From Clostridia bacterium (GTDB taxonomy: Bacteria; Bacillota; Clostridia; Oscillospirales; CAG-272), in the NCBI GenBank assembly GCA_017621415.1, contig JAGATD010000047.1:37327-101326 (forward strand): a stretch of DNA of 64,000 nucleotides, in the 5' to 3' direction. The position numbers and the translations under genes were made by a program. Position 1 is the first letter of the stretch. Every line of letters begins with the position of its first letter. The notes beneath the pieces were generated by a model, which had not been told where the DNA came from, did not search any database, and saw only the letters and a program-made list of their open reading frames with translations. Below are positions 27,005 through 35,685 of the stretch, piece after piece.

Positions 27005-27617
27005 AGCAGCAAAGCTCTTTTCTCATTTTGTTGATTTTCTCGCCCATAGCTTCTTTTTGGTACTGAGGAAGAGAGGATGACATGAATATTTCGTAGAGCA
27101 TCTCTATCTGCGACGATAGTATGAGGTTTGACCTTTCCCTCTGCTTGTAGATATCCTCTTCGGCAATGAGCCTTGATTCAAGAGAGGAAATAAGCTCACT
27201 CTGATTTTTCAGTGCAGAGTCGAATACATCTAGACGTTTTTCAATTTTGGTGTTTTCTTCTTTTCTGCTTTCTATTTCCTTGTCGCTGGTTTCCTTAAGC
27301 TTCATTACAGATGTACTCATATTTCCGAGAACTCCCTTGACAGACGGAAGCAAGCCGCGCCTGTAGAAGTAGCTTATTATCAATGTTCCTATAAATGACA
27401 TAAGGGAGAGTATCTCGGAAGCATACATTAGCGTTGTGTCGTATATTAAAGCAAAGGGATTTTCGGTAAAATCATTCTCTGTGCTCTCACTCTCTTGTGT
27501 TAAGCCGCTTTGGTCTACTGTGACTTCCGTATCGTTGTTTGCGGATACAGAAAAAGCAAAGCTCATTATAAAACAGAGAATAAAAGCTGTGATTAAAATT
27601 TTTGTTTTCTGTTTCAT
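26982..27617 (-). CDS. Exported or membrane-anchored coiled-coil protein of the particle operon
   Basis: This 211-residue protein has an N-terminal signal peptide (ILITAFILCFIMSFAFSVSA), an acidic linker, one membrane segment (ASEILSLMSFIGTLIISYFYRRG, about 70-92) and a long coiled coil (about 105-185, MKLKETSDKEIESRKEE onward). A signal peptide is unusual in a phage structural block and suggests a spanin-like or host-membrane function. The ribosome site AAGGAAA is good. No family is recognised. Confidence 0.68.
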   Translation of the reverse strand: MKQKTKILITAFILCFIMSFAFSVSANNDTEVTVDQSGLTQESESTENDFTENPFALIYDTTLMYASEILSLMSFIGTLIISYFYRRGLLPSVKGVLGNMSTSVMKLKETSDKEIESRKEENTKIEKRLDVFDSALKNQSELISSLESRLIAEEDIYKQRERSNLILSSQIEMLYEIFMSSSLPQYQKEAMGEKINKMRKELCCYENEQTP

Positions 27618-27629
27618 TATATTTCCTTT

Positions 27630-28022
27630 CTAGAATATTGTAGTTTTTTCAATTTTGTCCTGCAATGCAAGCAGCTGCTTTTCAAGCTTAGAAACTGCTG
27701 TTTCAAGTCTCCTTGTACGGAGAGCGTTTATGCGAAAATCCTCATCAGACGCAGGCGATAGTGCCAGACTTTTTCCGCTTTTTATTATTCCTGGAATCTT
27801 GAATTCTCCGAGGGCTGTAAAAAGATGAGGGAAATGACTGCCGTCGTCAAGCTCCGAGGGGTCAACGACAGCTTTTGAAGACTTTAACTTATAAATTCTT
27901 GCGCCGATACGTATAAACCCCTCTGTACCATCGGGAAAGACCAATATAAGCTCACCTGTACCAAGGTCATGAGAGGAAACAAATGCCTCAGAGCCAAAAA
28001 GCTCATATCTTATAGTGCTCAT
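27630..28022 (-). CDS. Small beta-rich protein with C-terminal coiled coil (particle operon)
   Basis: This 130-residue protein starts with short beta strands (IRYELFGSEAFV, ELILVFPDGTEGFIRIGARIYKL) and ends in a coiled coil (TRRLETAVSKLEKQLLALQDKIEKT). The layout fits a minor tail or receptor-type protein with a trimerising end, and it follows the nozzle-like gene. The start ATG overlaps the upstream stop (ATGA). No homologue is recognised. Confidence 0.65.
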   Translation of the reverse strand: MSTIRYELFGSEAFVSSHDLGTGELILVFPDGTEGFIRIGARIYKLKSSKAVVDPSELDDGSHFPHLFTALGEFKIPGIIKSGKSLALSPASDEDFRINALRTRRLETAVSKLEKQLLALQDKIEKTTIF

Positions 28023-28378
28023 AGGCCTAGCTTCTCCTCAATTCTTGATAAAACCAGCGGTAAAGGCTCGCCCCCAACAAGAATACGGGAGGCAAAGCTG
28101 CCGTTTTTGATTTCCTCGAAGAGATCACAGAGGGTGTGCCCCTCTTCAAGATCTGTGGGGATTGTGCCTGATAAAGAGTCTTCGCCCTTGCGGCTAATAT
28201 CATCGAGCAGCGAATTGAATGACTCGATAATATAGAGCGGAAGTCGGTCAAAGGCTTCTTTGAGCTTTGCTGAAGAATATCCCTCGCCGCCGTACACATA
28301 GTCTGAGGTGGGTCTTGTCGGAAGATCAGATACAGAGATGCCCTCTATATCCTCTTTAGTAATTTTTTTGGTGTTCAT
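28019..28378 (-). CDS. Hypothetical protein of the particle operon
   Basis: This 119-residue, mostly helical protein (SSAKLKEAFDRLPLYIIESFNSL) has no signal peptide or membrane segment. It has a good ribosome site (GAAAGGA) and its stop overlaps the next start by four bases. The N-terminal ITKEDIEGISVSDLP recalls linker proteins of phage tail regions, but I recognise no family. Confidence 0.62.
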   Translation of the reverse strand: MNTKKITKEDIEGISVSDLPTRPTSDYVYGGEGYSSAKLKEAFDRLPLYIIESFNSLLDDISRKGEDSLSGTIPTDLEEGHTLCDLFEEIKNGSFASRILVGGEPLPLVLSRIEEKLGL

Positions 28379-28403
28379 TCAAATCCTTTCTGTAAATAAT
28401 AAT

Positions 28404-31055
28404 TTACATATTTCTGATTTTTCCCTTAATTTTGTAACGGTAGGCAAGGGAATGTATGCCCATAGGAGCTCGGAAGCTCTGCGCGGTGAAAATAAATTGC
28501 TTTTCAATCCAGCCCTTTTCATGCTCGTTTATTGATATAGTTGCATAATCCGCACCGTCAATAGCCAGGCGGGAGAAGTCAAGGCTGTAGAAATCGACCT
28601 TTCCCGGGTGGATTTTACAAAGCTCTTTAATTCCGCTTTTGTCGGTTTTTACAAATATTGAAATTTCGCAGTCCGACATACACTTCAGCTTCAAGGCAAA
28701 CGATGATCTGATTGTGCTTTTCTCAAGATAGGATATACCGCAATCATCAGCTGCTGTTGCAATAGTATAGCTTACAGAGTGATTGCCGAAGGAATAGTAA
28801 TATGGGTGTATGATATTACCCATTTTTTTCTTATATTCTTCCGGGTCAAAGCCATCGCTGTCGGCTATATAAGGCGGTGGCACACCCCGCTTATCATTGT
28901 TGAAGACGCACAGGTCGCCGGACCCTGTTCCGAAGAAGAGAAGACTGCCAAGACTGAAAATTTCGGTTGCGGGATAAAAGCTTCCGCCTCGGTATTCCTC
29001 GGTTGGGTAAACAGAAAAATCACCCTCATGCTCTATGGTATAGTATTCGTAAGCGCCGCTCTGGTTTTTCACACTGTAAACCGTTGCTTCAACCACGGTG
29101 TCGGGCTTTGGGTGAACCTTGCGTCCTGACTGAGATTTTGATAGGTAACGATATATACGGGTATCCTGCCTGTATGTTCCTATGCCGTTGAGATAATACC
29201 ATTCGTAAAACCTTGAGCCGGAAAAGGTATATTTCCCTCTCGAATCCGCAAGATACATTCTTCCGCCGGAGGCTACAACAAGATATCCGCGCCATTCTGC
29301 AAGTCTTATGTCAGAAGCAGGCTCACAGGACAAGAGCTTTGAAATTTTATTTGATAAGCAGCTTATGCTTGGAGTATCAGACGAGCCACCTGTAGCTGAG
29401 CAAACCCCGTCACCGGAGACAAAGATTCCGTCTCCCATAAACACGCATGAATCTGCAGAGAGATTATTGCCGTTTCTTATAAAGCTTACGGGATAACGGC
29501 GGTCATTTTTCTCTCCCTCCGCTGTGTGATAAAAGATGCTTCCCGCACCGTCATCACCCGATTTGAACACGAGAAGCTTTTCGCCAACAGGTAGTAATGA
29601 TGACACGGGGTAATCGCCTGTTCCGTCAATAAGATAACTATCGGTGCTGAAATACAATGGAGCTCCTGAGCTGATACCAACCTCTGAATAGAACACAACA
29701 CCCGGAAGGGCAGGATTTCCTGAAAGAAATATTCTTCCGTCGAACGAGCACGCCATACTGCACCCGAGAATATTCTCCGTAGGCTCAAGCCTTTTTCCCA
29801 ACTCGGTTGAGAGAAAACCGTCGCCTGCGTCAGAAAATGTTCCGCTTATTGTGATGGTGCGTCCCTGAATAAGCTCTCTGTCAGAGCAGTAAACAGAAAT
29901 CATTTGTCTTGATTTTAAAAAATCGTAATCAATGTCTTCTCCGTCAACCTGAACCTTTATTATTTCGGAAACATTGCCTTTCAGCTGGATAGCAAGCACT
30001 ACTTGGGTATTTGGGATATTATAGTAAACCGCTCTGTCCTCAAGGTCGGCAGTGTTTTCTATTTTTTCAAAATCCTCAGAGTCCTTTGCATAGTTGATAT
30101 CCCTAAGCGAAGTACACTTGTTAAAGGGTGTTATGCCAAAAGCTTCAAATTCATCGCCTAAATAGAAAAACGAAAGAGCCGTGCAATGCTCAAAGGAATA
30201 AGCTCCTATGGATTTAACTGTCTTTGATAAATAGACCATATTGAGGTCGGTGCATTGGGCAAAGGCCTTGTTTCCTATTTTCTCAAGGTTTGTGTTAGTG
30301 ATAAGAGCTGTTATGCCGTTTCTTGCGTGGAAGGCATAGTCGAGAATTTCCACAACCTTATAGCGTCGTCCGGCTATGGAGGTGTATGACGGAATGTGTA
30401 GAATTCCCGTTATCTGCTTGTATGAGCCGCTTACGGCGCAAAGCTCCTTGTCATAGTCGAGTATTGTGTAAGTCAGTCCCTCCGTTTCAAAGCTAAGCTC
30501 ATCTGTCGATTTGACCGTATATTGTTGATAAAAGCTGTTTGTAAGAAGATTCCTGGGCTGGCTTTTTTCTCCGTCTATGTGAGTTGTCGGAATATATACA
30601 TCGGCGCTTTCGCTCGTGATTTCGGATGCAGTACCGTTTTTGTCAACCTTTATTATCTTTTCCCCGTCAAAAATATAAAGGTTTTCGCCGTATGCAGCAG
30701 AGCAGCTTCTGCCGTCGCGAAGATTATTGTAAATGCACGGAGGCTCTGTCAGGCTGTCCTTGTCGTCTGCTTTGAAATAATACAGCTTGGTTCCTGCGTG
30801 TACCGCAAGATATTCGTAACCGTCGCATCTTTTTGAGAAAATACGGTTAATCTTACCGTCAAGGGTAAACAATTTTCGAAATCCGGGTATGCTCTCTATG
30901 CCTCCGTCGCCATCGTAGTCAACAAACATATTTTCAAGATAAGAAAATCGTTTTTCAGCATCACACGAAAGCTCGGACAGGTCAACACCTCTGAGATTTT
31001 TATAGCTTCGGGTGTATTCGGCGGTTGATTTTATTATGTTTCTGTGATTTGCCAT
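28404..31055 (-). CDS. Nozzle-like phage tail protein with inserted BspA-type leucine-rich repeats
   Basis: This 883-residue protein starts with NLRGVDLSELSCDAEKRF and LENMFVDYDGDGGIESIPGFRKLF, similar in layout to the N-termini of podovirus nozzle (tail tube B-type) proteins, then has beta-propeller-like strands. Residues about 195-335 are a BspA-type leucine-rich segment (FHARNGITALITNTNLEKIG, SLRDINY). Propeller-like strands resume after it, and the C-terminus is beta-rich. The start is ATG 31055, whose first base overlaps the upstream stop (TAATG). It is the largest protein of the operon and follows the adaptor gene, the expected place for a nozzle. The nozzle call is inferred; the leucine-rich insert is directly visible. 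Confidence 0.7.
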   Translation of the reverse strand: MANHRNIIKSTAEYTRSYKNLRGVDLSELSCDAEKRFSYLENMFVDYDGDGGIESIPGFRKLFTLDGKINRIFSKRCDGYEYLAVHAGTKLYYFKADDKDSLTEPPCIYNNLRDGRSCSAAYGENLYIFDGEKIIKVDKNGTASEITSESADVYIPTTHIDGEKSQPRNLLTNSFYQQYTVKSTDELSFETEGLTYTILDYDKELCAVSGSYKQITGILHIPSYTSIAGRRYKVVEILDYAFHARNGITALITNTNLEKIGNKAFAQCTDLNMVYLSKTVKSIGAYSFEHCTALSFFYLGDEFEAFGITPFNKCTSLRDINYAKDSEDFEKIENTADLEDRAVYYNIPNTQVVLAIQLKGNVSEIIKVQVDGEDIDYDFLKSRQMISVYCSDRELIQGRTITISGTFSDAGDGFLSTELGKRLEPTENILGCSMACSFDGRIFLSGNPALPGVVFYSEVGISSGAPLYFSTDSYLIDGTGDYPVSSLLPVGEKLLVFKSGDDGAGSIFYHTAEGEKNDRRYPVSFIRNGNNLSADSCVFMGDGIFVSGDGVCSATGGSSDTPSISCLSNKISKLLSCEPASDIRLAEWRGYLVVASGGRMYLADSRGKYTFSGSRFYEWYYLNGIGTYRQDTRIYRYLSKSQSGRKVHPKPDTVVEATVYSVKNQSGAYEYYTIEHEGDFSVYPTEEYRGGSFYPATEIFSLGSLLFFGTGSGDLCVFNNDKRGVPPPYIADSDGFDPEEYKKKMGNIIHPYYYSFGNHSVSYTIATAADDCGISYLEKSTIRSSFALKLKCMSDCEISIFVKTDKSGIKELCKIHPGKVDFYSLDFSRLAIDGADYATISINEHEKGWIEKQFIFTAQSFRAPMGIHSLAYRYKIKGKIRNM

Positions 31056-31876
31056 TACGCCCACCCGTTAGTCTTTACGCGCTTTAATTCTGCATTGTTT
31101 GATTTCATTCCCTCCGCCATTCTTCCGTAAAGCTCCATATAGCAGTCTGATAGGTTTTTATCATCGTCAACTAAAAGCATAGCCGAGGTAAGTGGCGCGA
31201 GAAGAGGCAGATAACCCTCTGGCAGATATATATATTGCTCGTCATCATCAATAATAGATAGGGGGCGCTTTCGGTAATAAACATTTACCTTTCCGGAGTA
31301 ATCATCGGGAAGAATAATTTTTGTCCCGTCTGTAACAGCTCCCTTGATTTCGTTTTTCATCATATCTGTCGGAGGGGCAGAGAATGAAAAGAAATCAGGG
31401 CATTTGTTCATATCAATGCAGTGAACGGCATCATCAGGTATATCCTCAAGCCTGTCGGATGTTATATCAGAAAAGGTAGTAAAGCTGAGCACTGTGTAAG
31501 CATAATCACCGCTAAACTCTACCTCTCCGCCGTATTTTATAAATCCCTTAAAAACCACCTCGTCCGCATCAAAGCTCTCGGTTTTTACGGTAGGACCGTC
31601 GCGAACGGTAAAGCTGCCCTTTCCCGAAAGCTTTACCGAGTATGCCCTCCCCTCAAGGGGGAGGGTGAGGTCCTTTTTGCCGATATGAGATATGCATTCT
31701 TCGCTTTTACATATGCTTTTTGCCGCTATTGCCAGAGTTTTTTTGCCTGTTATTTTTAGCTCGCAAAAAATTATAGAAAGAGCGCGTCTGACAGCATTTA
31801 TAAAGCCTACGCCAACCTCCTCAGGGGTCATAAAGCAGAGAGAGCAAACCTCTTTTTTTAAGTCTTTTAATTTCAT
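31055..31876 (-). CDS. Head-tail adaptor-like phage protein
   Basis: This 273-residue protein lies between capsid and nozzle-like genes, the usual position of a podovirus head-tail adaptor. It has an N-terminal helical part (GVGFINAVRRALSIIFCELKI) and a C-terminal helical part (LPEGYLPLLAPLTSAMLLVDD...YMELYGRMAEGMK) on either side of a beta domain. The C-terminal pattern resembles the adaptor/neck proteins that begin with a bundle contacting the portal. No specific family can be confirmed by eye. Confidence 0.6.
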   Translation of the reverse strand: MKLKDLKKEVCSLCFMTPEEVGVGFINAVRRALSIIFCELKITGKKTLAIAAKSICKSEECISHIGKKDLTLPLEGRAYSVKLSGKGSFTVRDGPTVKTESFDADEVVFKGFIKYGGEVEFSGDYAYTVLSFTTFSDITSDRLEDIPDDAVHCIDMNKCPDFFSFSAPPTDMMKNEIKGAVTDGTKIILPDDYSGKVNVYYRKRPLSIIDDDEQYIYLPEGYLPLLAPLTSAMLLVDDDKNLSDCYMELYGRMAEGMKSNNAELKRVKTNGWA

Positions 31877-31906
31877 TTTGAAAAAGCACCTCGCTTTTTA
31901 TTTATA

Positions 31907-32956
31907 TCAGAGCGCCGTAGCGTTGTATACCTCAGCCTGTGAGTCAACGGCGAGCAAAATATGCTTGTATGCGCCAAAGCCTACGCCAAAGCGGCATCTG
32001 CCGTTCCAGATATAGTTTCCGGTGTGATTGTCTACCCAGTTTGAAATGGTAAGAGGCACACGGTTAAAGAACATGTTACCCGAGAGATTTTTGTTAGCCT
32101 CACTTGACATTATCATTACACTGTCGGCATCGCAGGCCCAGTTTGGAAGAATAACAATGTTCCAATTGCCGTAATTAAGGTTGATTTCACCTCCTCCCGA
32201 AAGACCTGCATAAGTGCCGCAAACCTTTTTTGCGATAGATTCGGCGACAGGTCTGTTTCCGGGAAGAATGATTGTGTCGGCATTGTATCCGAGAGGGTCT
32301 CCGTTTTCGTCTTTCATATTGCGAAGCTTAATTGAAAGCTCTGCGAGAGCCTCTTCAAATACCTCCAGAGAGGGCTTGCGTGAGCCTGATACGGTGGAGG
32401 AAAAAATGTCACCCCAGAAATAGTTTGACTGAGTGCGTATGTCCGGACCGAACTTGTGATTTGAGTTAAACAAGGGGAGGGAATCGGGAGCGGTGAGGTC
32501 GAGATTTGCACCGTGAAATACAGCGCTTTCCTTGGTTGCGCCTATAAGAGCTGCCTCGCATATTTTGTTTATTGTTTTGTAATATGCTCGTGTAAAATTC
32601 TCGGCTCTGCGTTTTGCATCTGCGGCAACACCGTACTGAGCATCCTCCATCATCTCAGCCGAGATTGTAAACTCCTTCATAAACTGAATGTGCTCAATAA
32701 ACTTCTTGTAGGTCTCGGCTATATGATCGCTGAATGCACCCGAGCCCTCGTTTGTTGCCTGAAACACGTCAAATTCGTTTTCTCCGACTATGGTTTCACC
32801 GAATCTTGAGCTTTTTTCAATATTAAAGAGCTGGCTTGCAATACCGCCCTTCTTGGTGAGAAGATCGCTCTCGTGCTCAATTATCATTTTTATCGGAGTT
32901 TCGAGCTTTCCGACTGCTGCATTGGTAAATCCTGTGTTTTTAGAATAAATAATCAT
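31907..32956 (-). CDS. Major capsid protein (phage-like)
   Basis: This 349-residue protein follows scaffold-like and decoration-like genes. Features expected of an HK97-fold capsid protein include a long N-terminal arm with helices (HIAETYKKFIEHIQFMKEFTISAEMMED), a spine-helix region (RRAENFTRAYYKTINKICEAALIGAT), and a C-terminal P-domain/A-domain stretch (ADTIILPGNRPVAESIAKKV; NWNIVILPNWACDADSVMIMSSE; PLTISNWVDNHTGNYIWNGRCRFGVGF). No N-terminal protease-cleaved delta domain is evident and no protease gene is present. The frame is intact. Confidence 0.82.
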   Translation of the reverse strand: MIIYSKNTGFTNAAVGKLETPIKMIIEHESDLLTKKGGIASQLFNIEKSSRFGETIVGENEFDVFQATNEGSGAFSDHIAETYKKFIEHIQFMKEFTISAEMMEDAQYGVAADAKRRAENFTRAYYKTINKICEAALIGATKESAVFHGANLDLTAPDSLPLFNSNHKFGPDIRTQSNYFWGDIFSSTVSGSRKPSLEVFEEALAELSIKLRNMKDENGDPLGYNADTIILPGNRPVAESIAKKVCGTYAGLSGGGEINLNYGNWNIVILPNWACDADSVMIMSSEANKNLSGNMFFNRVPLTISNWVDNHTGNYIWNGRCRFGVGFGAYKHILLAVDSQAEVYNATAL

Positions 32957-32974
32957 TTTTTAATTTCCTTTCTT

Positions 32975-33388
32975 TTACTGTGCAAATCTTATAAGAATTG
33001 TGTCGCCGGCTTCTTTCGCGCCGCAGGTATCATAAACATAAAGGTTACCCTCAACGGTGTCCTCGATAACCATATTAACACGGTCTGAATTCTCTTTGAT
33101 AAGTGCAAGCTTTGTTCCCGGAAGAATCTCGGTCATAATGCTTGATGAGGGAGCCGAAAACACCATATCATCGGTAATAGGGAAGCAGCGTATTCTCTTT
33201 GAGATTCCCTTAGCAAGGTTTTCGCAGCACACATGGGTGGGACGCTCTCTGTCCTCAATATTGTAAAGAATACCGTCGCTTCCCGCCTTTACAAAGCTTC
33301 CGTAAGTGAAGCCCTCGTTGGAAGCCAGCATATAGGTTGTGTCGGGAGATGTGGTATCCGAGTTAAGAATTTTCTTTAAATTAAACAT
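32975..33388 (-). CDS. Head decoration-like or minor capsid protein
   Basis: This 137-residue beta-rich protein (MFNLKKILNSDTTSPDTTYMLASNEGFTYGS) precedes the capsid gene, separated by only 18 bases. Segments such as EILPGTKLALIKENSDR and GDTILIRFAQ fit a compact beta-barrel decoration protein. Assigned by size and position; family not recognised. Confidence 0.6.
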   Translation of the reverse strand: MFNLKKILNSDTTSPDTTYMLASNEGFTYGSFVKAGSDGILYNIEDRERPTHVCCENLAKGISKRIRCFPITDDMVFSAPSSSIMTEILPGTKLALIKENSDRVNMVIEDTVEGNLYVYDTCGAKEAGDTILIRFAQ

Positions 33389-33401
33389 ATTGTTTCCTTT
33401 C

Positions 33402-33839
33402 TTATTTTGTAACTTTTCTGTACAGCTTTTCTATATCGCTGTCGGTCATGTCCTCAAAGAGCGCTCTGGCTATTTGCCATTCTCTGCGGGTCATTGAGGA
33501 TACGGGAGATTTTGAAATATGAGGTACACCTGCCCTCAGATGTGAGCGGGTATCGGTTTTTTTAACCGGAGATGTTGCAAGGTATGCTTCTTTTGGTGTA
33601 AGTCCCAGGTCGCGAAGAGCTGCATATCTTGTTGGATTGGGAAGCTCGGAAATATCGCTTATACCTTGTAGCTCAGAGAAATCTTCTCTAAGCAGTTCTA
33701 GGTCTTCCTCAAGAAGAACATCTATTGACTCTTCTCCAAGGTTTTCATCACCTATATCGCTGCTGTCGGCATTGTTTTCTTCCGGCTCTTCGGTAAGCTC
33801 TGCCTGAACTTCGGTTTCTGTACGAATGTCTTCGTTCAT
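33402..33839 (-). CDS. Scaffold-like acidic phage protein
   Basis: This 145-residue protein is very acidic in its first 60 residues (ETEVQAELTEEPEENNADSSD; IDVLLEEDLELLREDF) and ends in a basic helical segment (SMTRREWQIARALFEDMTDSDIEKLYRKV). An acidic, helical protein encoded just before decoration and capsid genes fits a scaffolding protein whose basic C-terminal helix binds the capsid. Its GGGAGG ribosome site lies within the end of the preceding 44-residue gene. Confidence 0.65.
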   Translation of the reverse strand: MNEDIRTETEVQAELTEEPEENNADSSDIGDENLGEESIDVLLEEDLELLREDFSELQGISDISELPNPTRYAALRDLGLTPKEAYLATSPVKKTDTRSHLRAGVPHISKSPVSSMTRREWQIARALFEDMTDSDIEKLYRKVTK

Positions 33840-33841
33840 TT

Positions 33842-33976
33842 TTACTTTCCTCCCTTAACTCTCATATCGCCTCCCTTTACGCATGAGGCTTTGGGGCCGG
33901 TCTTAGGCGGATTTGGAGCCTTTATCGGTTCTGCCGAAAAGGTTTGGTATGGGGATTTTTTTACAGTATTTTTCAT
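33842..33976 (-). CDS. 44-residue Pro/Lys-rich protein between portal and scaffold genes
   Basis: The product starts MKNTVKKSPYQTF and contains PIKAPNPPKTGPKAS, ending VKGGDMRVKGGK. It starts two bases after the portal stop and ends two bases before the scaffold-like start. The tight packing and the use of its last codons as ribosome site for the next gene support real translation. Very basic, so it may bind DNA or the acidic scaffold; function unknown. Confidence 0.65.
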   Translation of the reverse strand: MKNTVKKSPYQTFSAEPIKAPNPPKTGPKASCVKGGDMRVKGGK

Positions 33977-33978
33977 TT

Positions 33979-35685
33979 TTACTCACTTTCTTTTTCTTGA
34001 TTTTTGATAATTTCTTTAAAGTATTCAACATTTTCTCCTGCGTAAGGATAATGCGCCCTCGCCTGAGCCTGCCAATAGCGCAAGAGTGTCGCGGCACAGC
34101 TTTTGTCACCCAGAGTTCCTGCTTCAAGGTCAGCAAGATTGCGCTGCCAGATGGTTTCGCGCTGGTATTCTCCCTCGGCGCTGAGGTCTACCGAGAAAAC
34201 ATAGTCATCACAGTAAAAATAGCTGCCGTCGGCATTTCTCTCAATAAAGTCATGGCGGCGGAAGGAGGAGCGGTGCAGCCTTCCCGAAGCATCTCTGTAC
34301 CGTAAGGGTCTATCCTCATCCGCAAAGGCGAGATAGTGGAGAAAAATTAAGCGGTAAAGCTCCGAGTAGCAAAGATTTTTAAGCCTCTTCTTGGATTCAA
34401 GACGGCTTGAGGCCTGAGAAATTTTAAGCTGTCTTGCAAAGCCCGATTCCGCGTTTGTTGTGTCTGTGCCCTGAAGCGCATCCGAAATACCTATAATTCG
34501 CTTAGCCTGGTCATAAAGTCTGTCTGCCTCGGCAATATCCTGCATAACATCCGGAGTGGTATCTATTTTTCCGTAGCTGTCAGCCGTTTCTCCCGGTCTT
34601 AGCTTAATAACCCTGTCAAAAACAGCATTTGTTATAGAAACAGATGCATCCTCAGGCATAACAGGAGTAATTCCCGCCCGCAGAAGCTTGGCAAGAATTC
34701 TTGATTCAACCTTGTTTATGGCTTGCTGTTGGGGTCTTATTCTCTCGCAATCGGATGAGCCGAAAAGGGCGGTTGGGTCAAGCGTGTTTTTACGTATCAC
34801 TATCGGAAAATCTCTGGGAGTATAATAAGAAAGCATAAAGCTTTCGTTACCCTCACAGACCTTTTCTGTTCTTATGTTTCCAAAAACCGTGCCCTTGCCG
34901 CAATTACACTGTGCCCCGGGCGCTCCGCAGATAGGACAAATCTCACCCTTTCTCATATAGTAGCTTGGGGAATCCTCAAGAACAAGGTCGCCCGAGAATA
35001 CAAATTTGCCTATCTCTCCGTTATCCCCGCGGTAAAAGGTAACAATCATTCTTACCGTATCTGTAAGAGATGCATCGGTGTCATACTCGTATTCGCAGTC
35101 CGCAAGGCTTAAATCCTCCCTCTTAACATTATATCGGCGCATAAGCTCCGCCTTTGTGGTAGTAAAACGGAGAAAGCAGTATTCCATATCCGAAATCTCC
35201 GTAACCCCGGGCTGTGGAATAAACACCTCGGGCGATAGGGAATGTACTCTGACATTGCCGCCCTCGGAAATATTGCTGTCCCACTCAACATACCACACAC
35301 TGCCGCCCATAATATAGGTATAGCGCTCATCCTTGTCGTTCATAGCCTCAAAGGGAAGCTTGTTTCGGATAGCAAGGCATAGCCGCTCAATTGCCTTTGA
35401 GCATTTGTCGTGCTTTTCGCTGTATGAAAAAGCCTCCACTCTCGGTATGGGGATGTTTGCGGAGATTTCGCTCTCCACTATTTCAAAAGTAATATTTCTT
35501 ACGGTAGCGGCAGGCTCGCTTGAGCCGTCAATTTCAGGAGAGCCGAGGTATTGCCGCATATTTCTCTCCATTTTTTCAAGCTCGTGGGAGTGATAAAGGT
35601 CAGCTGCCTGATACAACTCCTTAAAGGTATCAAGAGCCGCCGTTTGCTTTGTGTCTTTGTTATTCAACTTTGTTTGGTTCTCCAT
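33979..35685 (-). CDS. Phage portal protein with a zinc-ribbon-like insert
   Basis: This 568-residue protein follows terminase and overlaps it by 26 bases. Portal-like features are the N-terminal helical ALDTFKELYQAADLYHSHE, the VWYVEWDS and EVFIPQPGVTEISDMEYCFLR strands, and the long crown/stem helices near RPQQQAINKVESRILAKLL and AKRIIGISDALQG. An insert CPICGAPGAQCNCGKG (about 257-272) has a CxxC...CxC pattern that could bind zinc. It would form the 12-subunit DNA channel of the particle. Frame intact. Confidence 0.82.
   Translation of the reverse strand: MENQTKLNNKDTKQTAALDTFKELYQAADLYHSHELEKMERNMRQYLGSPEIDGSSEPAATVRNITFEIVESEISANIPIPRVEAFSYSEKHDKCSKAIERLCLAIRNKLPFEAMNDKDERYTYIMGGSVWYVEWDSNISEGGNVRVHSLSPEVFIPQPGVTEISDMEYCFLRFTTTKAELMRRYNVKREDLSLADCEYEYDTDASLTDTVRMIVTFYRGDNGEIGKFVFSGDLVLEDSPSYYMRKGEICPICGAPGAQCNCGKGTVFGNIRTEKVCEGNESFMLSYYTPRDFPIVIRKNTLDPTALFGSSDCERIRPQQQAINKVESRILAKLLRAGITPVMPEDASVSITNAVFDRVIKLRPGETADSYGKIDTTPDVMQDIAEADRLYDQAKRIIGISDALQGTDTTNAESGFARQLKISQASSRLESKKRLKNLCYSELYRLIFLHYLAFADEDRPLRYRDASGRLHRSSFRRHDFIERNADGSYFYCDDYVFSVDLSAEGEYQRETIWQRNLADLEAGTLGDKSCAATLLRYWQAQARAHYPYAGENVEYFKEIIKNQEKESE

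Noticed and set aside
31640..31670. A copy of the CTCCCCTCAAGGGGGAG intergenic repeat inside the adaptor-like gene
   Set aside because: Only a short palindrome matches and it stays in frame; it is more likely chance than an insertion.
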